From contig NC_058064.1 of assembly GCF_020085105.1 (NCBI RefSeq), positions 19,011,323 through 19,075,322 of the forward strand: 64,000 bases of DNA, written 5' to 3'. The stretch is from Siniperca chuatsi. Lineage: Eukaryota > Chordata > Actinopteri > Centrarchiformes > Sinipercidae. The notes under the pieces were generated by a model. It was not told where the DNA came from, ran no database searches, and worked only from the letters and a program-made list of their open reading frames with translations. This document shows, one piece after another, positions 35,201-42,261 of this stretch. The stretch's first letter is position 1. Each line of letters opens with the position of its first letter. Made by a program: the position numbers and the translations under genes.

Positions 35201-38200
35201 GTCTGGTGGGTGAGCGGTCATCAACCAGTAACCAAGTCTTCTGCAATTTATTCTGAGGAGAACATGAATGTCTGTAGTCAATCCATTCAACCCTTGTTGA
35301 AACATTTTACAAAAAAACACAAAAGTCAACCTCATGGTAGTACTAGAGGAAAAAACAGAGGATCACCAAAGTCAGTAGGATTCATCCTCTGGGAACCATG
35401 AATGTCTCTAAAACGTTTGGTGCCAATCCATCCAGCAGATGGTGAGATATTTCACTGGATAAGAGAAAACTCTGACCTGCTGGGATACATCATCTAGGAA
35501 CAATGAATGTCTTTTTCATAAACATACACAATGTTTAGATTTTTAGATTTAGAAACATTAAATGGTAGATAGACTTTTTTTTAACTTATTTACAATAAAC
35601 ATAATTGATTGCTACATTCCAATTCCCTTAAGGCCTGTAAGAATTCATATGAATGTAATGACACCATTCAACTTGTAAGCTTGTACAGTACATTGTATTT
35701 TTAATCATGCATGAAATCATCATCCCATCAAAACACTTGTTCAAAAGCATGTAAACTTGCAAAGCTAAGTAAGATACAATACTTCTTATAGCAACCGGTG
35801 TGAACCACCACTTTTATCTATGTATATTGCTTTGAAGAAAACTGTCAGTTTTGTAACCATTGTGAAACCCATCACACTGTATTTCTATCTTGAAAAAAAT
35901 CAGTAGAATCATTACTGGAGATTTTAAAAAGGACACAACACAAAATAAAGAGATGTCCTTTTAAAATTAGAAAATGAATTACAGTGCTCAAATAAGTACA
36001 CCGACTGACTCTCTAGATAATTAGCCTAGGTGTGTGTAAGTGAGTGTGTGCGTGTGTGTGTGTGTGCTTGCTTGCCTTGCTGGGATCACCTCCGAACACT
36101 GCAATGTTCCGCTGGACCCAAAGAAGAGCCGCCTGCTGGTCCAATATCCCATAATTCCCTGCAGCTGAGGTGTGAGGGTCTTTGCCCGACACAAGGAACC
36201 CAAAGGCACCTTAAATCGTGCGTCAATTCACATGATCAGCAAGAGATAATTGACTCCGGCAAGACATTCATTTCCTCTGAGTTCCAAATTACCGTTCATA
36301 TATCTCTGCTCCTGTTTTCAGTCTTGCAGGAAAGCACAGTAATTACCAACAGGCTCGGTCATTTAAAATAATGACATGCACACATTATCCAACCTCATAC
36401 TGTCTCACTCACACAGACAAACACACACATCCACTCTATAATAAACACACTATTATTTTAACGAAGTTATTAATGTCAATGCTTGTTGTCTTTACCAAGC
36501 CAACTCCAGTGCTAAAGTTCATCCTTCCTTTCTTCCTGCACATACAGTACAATTTATAAAAGGCCATAAATAGACACAATAATGGTGAATACACATATTA
36601 TGTCCCTGTTTCCCTCCGCTAATACGCAGGTTATTATACTGGAATAGGTCCATTAAAAGTGAAATACCACCAAACTTTCATACCTAGTCGGTACTCCACA
36701 CTTACAACAACAGTGTGGGTGAAGTTACTGATGAAGCGTCCATCGTACAGCGGCTTGGAGGCAGAGCCAGCGATGAAATCCCCACCATGGATCCACACCA
36801 TGACAGGCAGCGTGCTCCTCAGAGGGGAGCTGAAGTTCACATCCACCGGGACAAAGATGTTGAGGTAGAGACAGTCCTCACTGACCTTTGGAGGAAATAT
36901 CCTTTCAGTTTTTGATAATTTAAAATCAATATTTCATTTAGTTCTAGCTTAAAATTACTATTTTGTCAGGCTACAAAATGATATTATATTTTAAGGCTAA
37001 GCAACATTACACTGAAGCTTGGTGAAAATCTCAGCAACTCAGCTGCTTCCAGGTTCAAACTAACTGAAGCTTATAACTGGCTAGTTAGCTACTGTTAGCT
37101 ACTTAGCTAGCCTCCTAACCTAACATCATGAAATGAATGGTCAGTGATTCACTTTATTGTTTTTAGGCTGATATTTTGAATTCCTTCTTGGACAATTGTG
37201 TTTTCCAGTTAGCTAGCTTACGGAGCAGAAAGTCGGCCTTCACGCAGTGTTGGCAGACTGAGAAGAACAAGACAACCCCTCGTTATTCCCACTTGGGAGT
37301 GAGTTCACGCATTATCACAAGATGGCTACCCCCACTGCTAGCCTTGTAGTCACACCATTTAAATAGCCTAAAGTAGCTACTGTATATGTGGCAGTTTGTT
37401 AATAAGTGAAAGCAGATGCAAACAGTATGTAGCTCCTATTAAATTAGCCAAATCGATAGTATGTAACTGCTAGCCATGGTGGTTTTGCAGTCATTTTAGC
37501 ATTTTTGTAGTTATTTAGTGGGAGATATTTTAGCTGTCAGAAATTCTACATATCTCCAACTTAAAATTAAAACTAGGAGCTTGATGTTCCTCAAACACAG
37601 CTGCTCATAATTACAGTCTGAATGACGTGAAAATACCGAACGCAGCTTTACTGTTTTGTTTGTTTGGACATTTTTGTATTTATTTTGTAGATACATTTTG
37701 TAGATATTTTATAGGCTGATTAAAGTATTTTAAGCCAACAAAGAATAAATAAAAGATTCAGTATTTCCTTCACAATAGACCTTTAAACCTCAATACAAAT
37801 AATTCAGATTTTAGAGACTTTTTTGGTGCATGAGGGGAACTTGGACTCATGGCCTCAGTGTTTTGAAAATCCTGGCTACGGCCCTGCAGGAGGAGATGGT
37901 ACTGTGTATGTGACATACAAGAGCATGAGCCACACAATGTGAAAGCAAACTAGAAGGAGAGAAACACTTTCATTGGAGTGAATGTGCACCATCTTGCAGT
38001 CCAGAATTCAGTTCTTGTAATACATCCGTGGCTTAGCTCACACTCTCAAAACTATTTGTGGCTCTTTAGCTCTGTAGATTATCAACTGATTTATACGTCC
38101 ACAGTACCTTTGACTTTGAGAAAGGTTTATATAACCCAAACACAAAACTGTTTTCAGGGCACTTGGCCCTTTTCTGTCACCTTAGTACAACTGTCTTCTT

Positions 38201-38827
38201 TGTCTTTAATATTGGTGATCTAGCAAGTGAAACTTATTTTACTGTAGTACTCACTGTACTCTGTGCCAGAATACCAAAAATGTTATTACATCCTAAAGTG
38301 AAATATCTCGACAACATGCAAATAAGTGAGAAGTCCCTTACTATCCGAGGACACTCCTCAGTGATGGGTCCGCTGCAGACCTGCATGCATGCCGCCCTGG
38401 GGAAGGAGGCATCATAAACCCCTGGCCAAGGACTCACAGGTCTGGGGGGCTTCCAGCGGTAAGCCCCAACAGGGGGGTCTGCATATGGTATCCCATAGAA
38501 TATATGGGCCTTATCCACCGTAATCCCCTTGATCTGGCCATCTTTGGTTAACACCACAGGTCCAGGAGCCCCATATGTATCCTGATTGACTGGCTTGTCC
38601 TTGGTTTGCTCTGTGATTGAGAGGACCTCCGGGCGGCCCAGGTCCTTCAGGGAGTTTAACTCAAAGTCTCTGTTGATGATGAGTGGCTTGTCTCTCACCA
38701 GCAGCCGGGGGTAGTTACTTCTCAGAAAGCTGACAAGGTCGATGTCATCATCATTTTTCGTAGCCTCTCCAGAGGCCAGCACTAAACTTAGTGTGCACAG
38801 CAGCAGCAAACAGTGCCAGCTCTCCAT
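19481..38827 (-). CDS. Type-B carboxylesterase / cholinesterase-family secreted esterase, complete 8-exon gene
   Basis: The predicted product is an alpha/beta-hydrolase that cleaves carboxylic esters and probably acts in the secretory pathway or outside the cell. Eight exons join in frame to 1836 nt (611 aa plus stop), a normal length for this family. A hydrophobic signal peptide spans about residues 1-20. The oxyanion-hole motif HGG is at 195-197 and the EDCL signature at 166-168 region. The nucleophile signature runs from F268 to G283 with Ser281 in GESAG. The acid is Glu409 in SEEG and the catalytic His is 513 in CHGAEL, so the triad is intact. N-glycosylation sequons occur at N179 and in the NFT, NCS and NLT motifs of later exons. 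There is no C-terminal membrane anchor. The closest named relatives I can suggest are the fish genes labelled cAMP-regulated D2 or crystal protein-like; substrate is unknown. The ATG has a good context (A at -3, G at +4). It lies head to head with the ZP gene. Confidence 0.9.
20005..20140 (-). repeat. GCTAACATGCT-family repeat, 3' fragment
   Basis: The reverse complement contains ATTTCATGGCTATCCAATAG, TGGACCAAATTGG and CCATTGCCATCCATAGAGCC, the 3' end of the family. Confidence 0.7.
20146..20297 (+). repeat. Left arm of outer palindrome
   Basis: About 152 bp matching the reverse complement of 21266-21416 with about 10% differences (GTGATTGGTTGTTTTGCTGT versus its inverted partner). Both arms happen to stay open in one frame. 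Confidence 0.82.
20310..20650. repeat. Inner palindrome
   Basis: The left arm (20310-20328 plus 20461-20501) reads TTCCTGCTCCCGCTT then CTCTGCAGTGTGT and GGTGTTGTTGC. The right arm 20599-20650 reads its complement, GCAACGACACCGAACAAC to AGCGGGAGCAGGAA. A MITE splits the left arm. Confidence 0.8.
20329..20457. mobile_element. 129-bp MITE with 11-bp TIRs and target duplication
   Basis: The ends are CAGGGGCGTAG (20329-20339) and CTACGCCCCTG (20447-20457). The flanks are CCCGCTTC (20321-20328) and CCCGCTTA (20458-20465), a 7-of-8 match as for hAT-type insertion. Removing it restores the arm of the inner palindrome. Confidence 0.85.
20690..21260 (+). mobile_element. Possible solo LTR (Gypsy-like) inside the palindrome
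   Basis: Low-complexity pyrimidine-rich DNA is followed by a polyadenylation-like GCAATAAAATCC near 21179 and TCTGTGTTCTGCATTTGGGT, a combination common at the R/U5 part of fish Gypsy LTRs. I could not fix TG...CA ends or a target duplication. Confidence 0.35.
21266..21416 (-). repeat. Right arm of outer palindrome
   Basis: Reverse complement partner of 20146-20297: TGACCATTCTAGTTAAC at the inner edge and CTCTGAATTG at the outer edge are shared. Confidence 0.82.
21545..21715 (-). repeat. GCTAACATGCT-family repeat fragment
   Basis: On the reverse strand it gives CTAGCAGCTCTGTGAGGC and the AATGCTAATGTCAGCATACT series, matching the end of the copy at 49855-50215. Confidence 0.65.
21717..23390. 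other. Part of esterase intron 7 without recognised elements
   Basis: It contains short CA runs near 22655 and 22975. No coding exon or transposon ends were seen. The part at 22990-23230 has an open frame, but no known motif. Confidence 0.4.
23391..23541. repeat. 151-bp imperfect hairpin
   Basis: An 18-bp perfect inverted pair (TCATGGTCCTCCTCAGTG at 23431-23448, its complement at 23474-23491) encloses a 25-nt loop. Outer arms CTTAACTCAGGTTCCACATG and its imperfect partner ending CTTGAGTTAAG extend it. Confidence 0.8.
23703..24586. mobile_element. Foldback (long-TIR) element
   Basis: The left arm (23703-23817) has GGCAAATGCACTGCAACTTA, then GCGCTGCAAATACAAAACGA and GTGTTTCCAGAGGACACTAA. The right arm (24397-24586) carries these as inverted complements in the reverse order. 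The right arm has an extra partial duplicate of TATTTGCAGCG. No transposase was seen. Confidence 0.78.
25226..25398 (+). repeat. Duplicated cassette copy 1 with GT microsatellite
   Basis: GACATTTGTGCTGACC, CAGTCCTCTGGAGAAGTGCC, GAAGAGATGCAGGAGGTG(TG)n, ACTGTGACTGAATACTAAAC, TCACCTCCTGACCCC. The same series recurs at 29152-29348. The GT run is about 20 bp here. Confidence 0.85.
25400..26999. other. Part of esterase intron 7 without recognised elements
   Basis: AT-rich non-coding DNA. No convincing ORF or repeat ends recognised. Confidence 0.4.
27000..27490 (-). repeat. CTGGTGAACATAGTGGA-family dispersed repeat
   Basis: TTTAGCTGCTAAATGCTCCA, TATGTTCACCAGCTAGTTGC, CTTCCTGCTGCTGCTGGAAA and GAGACTAAACCAAAACAACC are the inverted landmarks of the family. 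Confidence 0.8.
27540..27775 (+). repeat. TTTATTAGGTACACC-type fish repeat
   Basis: CAATTTATTAGGTACACCCA, AACAAATGCAGTCTAAGACA, TTAGACTTTAGAGTTTTTGT and ACTGAGAGGTTTTTTTCTAA are recognisable parts of a common teleost dispersed repeat. Confidence 0.65.
27776..29151. other. Part of esterase intron 7 without recognised elements
   Basis: Apparently unique non-coding DNA between a dispersed repeat and the second microsatellite cassette. Short ORFs only. Confidence 0.4.
29152..29348 (+). repeat. Duplicated cassette copy 2 with longer GT microsatellite
   Basis: A direct copy of 25226-25398 about 3.9 kb away. The GT tract is about 39 bp and an insertion (ATGTCCAGGAGCG) precedes TCACCTCCTGACC. Confidence 0.85.
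29465..30075 (+). repeat. GCTAACATGCT-family dispersed repeat (long copy)
   Basis: The longest copy here: GCTAACATGCTCACATTGAC, TTAGCATGCTAACATTAGCT, GAACCATGAATGTCTGTAC, CATGGCAATCCATCCAATGG, and a closing ATTGCCATCCCTAGAGCCAT. An internal segment appears duplicated (two CAAAAGTCAG/ATCAT blocks). Confidence 0.82.
30345..30735 (+). repeat. GCTAACATGCT-family dispersed repeat
   Basis: It has the landmarks TGTTCACCATCTTAGTTTAG, TTTGCTAATTAGCGCTAA, GACCTCATGGTGGCGCTAGA and GGGACCAAAGTAGTGGACTG. It lies head to tail with the copy ending at 30075. Confidence 0.8.
31129..31301 (-). CDS. Carboxylesterase exon 7 (catalytic acid)
   Basis: It begins at the Gly of GTTSEEG, whose second Glu (409) is the charge-relay acid by position. 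The acceptor is CCTGCAG and the donor is GTAAAAG. It ends in phase 0. Confidence 0.9.
31962..32110 (+). repeat. GTAAAAGT-rich fish repeat, 5' part
   Basis: GAAGAATTATTCAGGTCTTT, ACTGAAGTAAAAGTTGAAAT and CAAAAGTAAAAGTCCTTATT match a common percomorph repeat. A 3' part (GAAATGTAGAGGAGTAGAAG) appears at 32505-32580 after about 400 bp of other DNA. Confidence 0.6.
32505..32580 (+). repeat. GTAAAAGT-rich fish repeat, 3' part
   Basis: TCCTCTGAAATGTAGAGGAG, AAGTATAAAATGTAAATACT and TTAAGTTAAGTACTTCAAAA are its usual end. It stops just before esterase exon 6. Confidence 0.55.
32634..32774 (-). CDS. Carboxylesterase exon 6
   Basis: It encodes the GPYIDGELI segment common to this family and ends KPVLLG in phase 1. 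The acceptor is GATCTCAG and the donor GTAAGA is followed by a short CA run on the sense strand. Confidence 0.9.
33348..33466 (-). CDS. Carboxylesterase exon 5
   Basis: It encodes [17 protein letters not shown] and the following helices, with an NCS glycosylation sequon. The acceptor is CTTCCAG and the donor is GTAGGG. It enters in phase 2 and ends in phase 1. Confidence 0.87.
33710..33837 (-). CDS. Carboxylesterase exon 4 (catalytic serine)
   Basis: It starts VTIFGESAG and contains the nucleophile Ser281. The acceptor CAG is at 33838-33840 and the donor GTGAGG follows 33710. It ends in phase 2. Confidence 0.92.
34500..34965 (+). mobile_element. L2-like LINE 3' end
   Basis: An open frame from 34561 gives [38 protein letters not shown] and [16 protein letters not shown], the C-terminus of L2 reverse transcriptase. 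It runs into GTGAAGCACTTTG and a TTA microsatellite, the normal L2 3' tail. It lies in esterase intron 3 in antisense orientation to that gene. Confidence 0.88.
35165..35515 (+). repeat. GCTAACATGCT-family dispersed repeat, 3' half
   Basis: It starts at GAGAATGTCATTAGTCTGG and has CCTCATGGTAGTACTAGAGG, GGGAACCATGAATGTCTC and GCCAATCCATCCAGCAGATG. Confidence 0.72.
36031..36067. repeat. TG/CA microsatellite next to a splice donor
   Basis: An imperfect TG tract on the plus strand (CA on the esterase sense strand) begins about eight bases inside esterase intron 3. Confidence 0.85.
36076..36209 (-). CDS. Carboxylesterase exon 3
   Basis: This exon encodes AFGFL through VFGGDPSK, the first half of the serine signature. 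The frame requires the exon to end AAG followed by GCAAGC, so the donor is GC rather than GT. A CA-type microsatellite (sense strand) begins a few bases into the intron. Confidence 0.87.
36684..36885 (-). CDS. Carboxylesterase exon 2
   Basis: The acceptor CAAAG precedes 36885 and the donor GTATGA follows 36684. The exon carries SEDCLYLN and the oxyanion-hole segment VWIHGGDF, and ends in phase 1 inside the Gly codon of YRLG. Confidence 0.9.
36886..38341 (-). other. Esterase intron 1
   Basis: It lies between the exon 1 donor and exon 2 acceptor. It has simple AT-rich DNA and short GCTAACTAGC-like runs near 37080-37120. No second gene is visible. Confidence 0.7.
38342..38827 (-). CDS. Carboxylesterase exon 1
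   Basis: This exon encodes residues 1-162: the ATG at 38827, the signal peptide ([20 protein letters not shown]), an N-terminal extension and the start of the hydrolase fold ([11 protein letters not shown]). The donor GTAAGG follows 38342 and the exon ends in phase 0. Confidence 0.9.
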
Positions 38828-40400
38828 ATTGCGTTACAATACTCTTCTACTTCCCCAGACCCTGCTGCTCAGATCTGGATTTGACTTCAATTATGGCTCA
38901 GCAGAGGTAGAAAAGTTTCAGCCCCCACAAGCCTGCAGCCTGAAATTCTCCAGAGACTGTGCATACTTGTGACTCCAATTTGGCTGGTTGCTTGTTAAGA
39001 TTTGTCAGACAAAAGCTGCTCTGTCTGATTGCTGAATGCCATTCAGTAGACCTTGATCAGCTGGACACAGACGCTGTGATGCAGACCAATAATAGAAGAC
39101 AAGTCGTCTTTCGTTTGCTTAATGTAATCACAAAGTCACACACAGAAGGTAAATGGGGATAAGACACACAGCAGGCTTCATGAAGGAATGAGTGTTTTTA
39201 AAAAAAAAAAGTTTTTTAGCAGTTTCTTACCAACCCAGTTTATCAGTTACTGATGTTGGATGAGAACAAATACATTTATTTGTGTGCTTGTAAATTGCGG
39301 ATGGTGGACTGCAAATTTCATTAAGGTGCACAATGCCACCTACAGGCCTTCTGCACCACAACATGCAGTAGACCTGTGATGAGAGGACTCAAGAAGACAT
39401 TGCTTTATTTTTTTAAGGGGTGACGAGCGAAAAAGGTTCAGAACACTGGCATACGGTCTCTTCACACTGTGTGGGAGCAGCATAGATGTATGACTCTTTG
39501 GAGTTTTTCTGCCTGTGTCCTCCATACTTTTTTTTTTTTAATCACAAATGCTATTCCTCAAAGTTCTCCTCTTTCTTCACGATAGACCTACCGCCTTGCA
39601 GAATGCTATTGTACCACATAAACCACAAACCTGTTCAGCATCACCCATCCTTCATTCACATTTCACCATATCAGCTGACAAAAGTTACATGATGTCATGT
39701 GTTACTTTGTAACACATTTTGCCATATTTTCAATGCACTTGTAATTTATTTCTACCTACAACAATAAATGTGGATATGTAATTAAAGGGGCTCTCCATCG
39801 ATTTTACATATGTATTTCCTTGTCATGGGGAGCACATCTCAGCCTGTGTAATCAGATGTGACCATCCTTTTTTAGTGTCGCCCCACTCAATGGAGGTGCA
39901 ATACTAAATTACTTTAATCTCCAGTCTTTATTCATTCACAGACAATCTGCTAACACATTGGAGCATTATCCAGGGCAGTTGCTACCTTTGAGGGCTGTGC
40001 TTGTGAATTGGGAATTTAACAACCCAAGGAGGAGTTTATAATCTACAATTAGACACAAATTCCATTTGGTAGGTTTTGAAGGCTGGTTATGATATTAAGA
40101 CTTGATCTCTTTAAATGCCACTTCTTTTTCAACAAATTTCTAATAAAAAAAAAACTATTTAGTGGATCTCTATGGCTGCTAGCCTGCTGAAAGTGGGAAT
40201 GTGAAATGTGTTTTTTGGTGGCCTTTATCTCTTAGCTAACATCTAACCTGATCATTGCCATTAATTGTAAAGGAACGGAGCAAGCACATTTTCTTATCAA
40301 TCATTATGAAAGTGATGTACTCTTCATGAGTTTACCACAATAATAATGAAGAGTATCGGTATCAGAATCAGAGACTTAAATGTATGGCACGGCCCTTTAA
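38828..40400. other. Divergent intergenic region between esterase and ZP gene
   Basis: About 1.7 kb separates the two start codons. It must contain the promoters of both genes unless more 5' exons exist. Apart from the TATA-like site at 40401 I see no clear core element, and no CpG-island-like stretch. Confidence 0.5.
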
Positions 40401-40407
40401 TATAAAA
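40401..40407 (+). promoter_or_regulatory. Candidate TATA box of the ZP gene
   Basis: TATAAAA lies 114 bp upstream of the first in-frame ATG, which would place a start site near 40430 and a 5' UTR of about 90 nt. No transcript evidence is available. Confidence 0.4.
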
Positions 40408-40520
40408 ACAAAGGCTTTCCAGGAGCTCGGGGAATCAGAGCAGGTGAGGCAAGGCAGCGCACACCTGTCACTCATCAGGAGCCTGTCAGTTCCAGCCAAG
40501 CCTTGACTTTGATAAACAAT

Positions 40521-40552
40521 ATGCTTTCCTTTGCTGGAATTACGAAGAAAAT
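40521..40552 (+). CDS. ZP gene exon 1 (start)
   Basis: ATG at 40521 opens ten codons ([10 protein letters not shown]) before the donor GTAAGA. The next codon, ATG, is split AT|G across the intron, so translation could start there instead. Other 5' exons cannot be excluded. Confidence 0.6.
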
Positions 40553-42228
40553 GTAAGAAAATAAGTATCCACAGTCGGTTTTATGTCACCTATCTAATCT
40601 GTGGATTAATCAGCCTTTATATTTTCAGGACCTCTTTAGAGTTTTCGTTAATCATTTTCATACTGGTGCCTCATACCATATCGTTAGGTAAGTAGCGCAC
40701 TGCATCCGACATATTACTGAGTTAAAATAAAGCAGAATGTGTTACAGTTGGATACAGCTGCTACAATTGATTTTCCTCCAGGACGCTGCGAGGACATTTC
40801 CTTCTCAATATGCTGGATGAGCAAGGGCGGTGCTCTGGAACGGTAAACACAAGAAACACACGTTTTTGATACTGTAGTCTACAGTATTTCACACAATGCT
40901 TAATTATGCCTGATCAAGTGCGTTATCTGACTTGTAAAGAGAACCTCACGCCAAACTCCATTTACAAAACCACAATTTAGTGTGTCTCTGCTAATCGGCA
41001 AATTTGAACCTATGGTAGAACATAACTTGAATAGATTATATATTCGCGGTAAATACGGCATACATTATTTCAATATCATTTTAAATCTCTGTTCTCAACT
41101 CACACTGCAATGAAAAAGTATAAAACACATTATAACAGCTTTAATTCTTTGAAAATGCTTTCAAATGCAGGACCAGTTCAAGATTTGTTTGGGCCCAAAG
41201 CAGACTCTCTCCCCCTCTATGAAATGAAAATTTGATAGGAGTTCCGTGGTGGCCAAAAGTATGTGGATAGATTACATCTACATGTGACTGATGAACATGC
41301 CATTCCAAAACAATAAACACCAACCTGCAGCTGTAATAGCCTCCACTCCTCTGGGAAGGCTTTCTGCCAGAGGTGTTGGAACCTGGCTGCACAGATTTGT
41401 TCAGACACTTATTGAAGTTGGGCACTGATGTTGGGTGATACAGCCTGGCTCCCAGTCAGCGTTCCAGCTCATCCCAAAGGTGTTGGATGAGTTGCGGTCA
41501 GGGCTCTGTGCTCGTCAGTCAAGTTCTTTCCCACCAAAACCATTTCTTTATGGATCTTCATCTGTGCACTGGGGCATTGTCATGTTGAAAGTGGAAAGGG
41601 TCTTCCCCCTAAACTGTTGCCACAAAGGTGGAAGCACACTGTTGTCTGAAATATCATTGTATGCTGATACCTTCAAGAGAGAAACTGGGGTGTAGCAAGG
41701 CTTTATTATTTTCTATCCTTTTAGGCAAAATGGAAACATATGGCTCAATGATACATCACTAAAATCCATCAGGAAGGTGGGTAAAGTTACGTCGCTGACG
41801 GTGTCCCCAGCTGTTGAAAACAAGCTAACTCTTCAGTATAGAGGTTCTGTTCGGGCATGGACTTTAATAATCACTCCACGTAAGCATCTTTAACTTTTTT
41901 TGGATATTTTTACCTACCAAGAACCAATGTTAAAAAAAAAAATGTTTATCTCGCTCTAAGGTACAAAGTTCATTCAAATCAGAGGCTGGCAGAAACCCCT
42001 AGAGCAACCAACAACTGTCACTAAGGTACTTCTGATGTATCAAACATGTATCAAACTACAATTTCTTATACTGAGGGATGTTAGATTTTTATACACAGTC
42101 CATCTCGCTTTTGTGTTCTTTCTTCAGCGCTTCCTGGAGTTGATGAGTCCCACTGAGGTTTTTGCATGTGAAAATGGCACATTATTCTTCCACCAAGATG
42201 AAAACTTCTTCCTTGCAATTGGTAAGAT

Positions 42229-42261
<33 letters not shown>

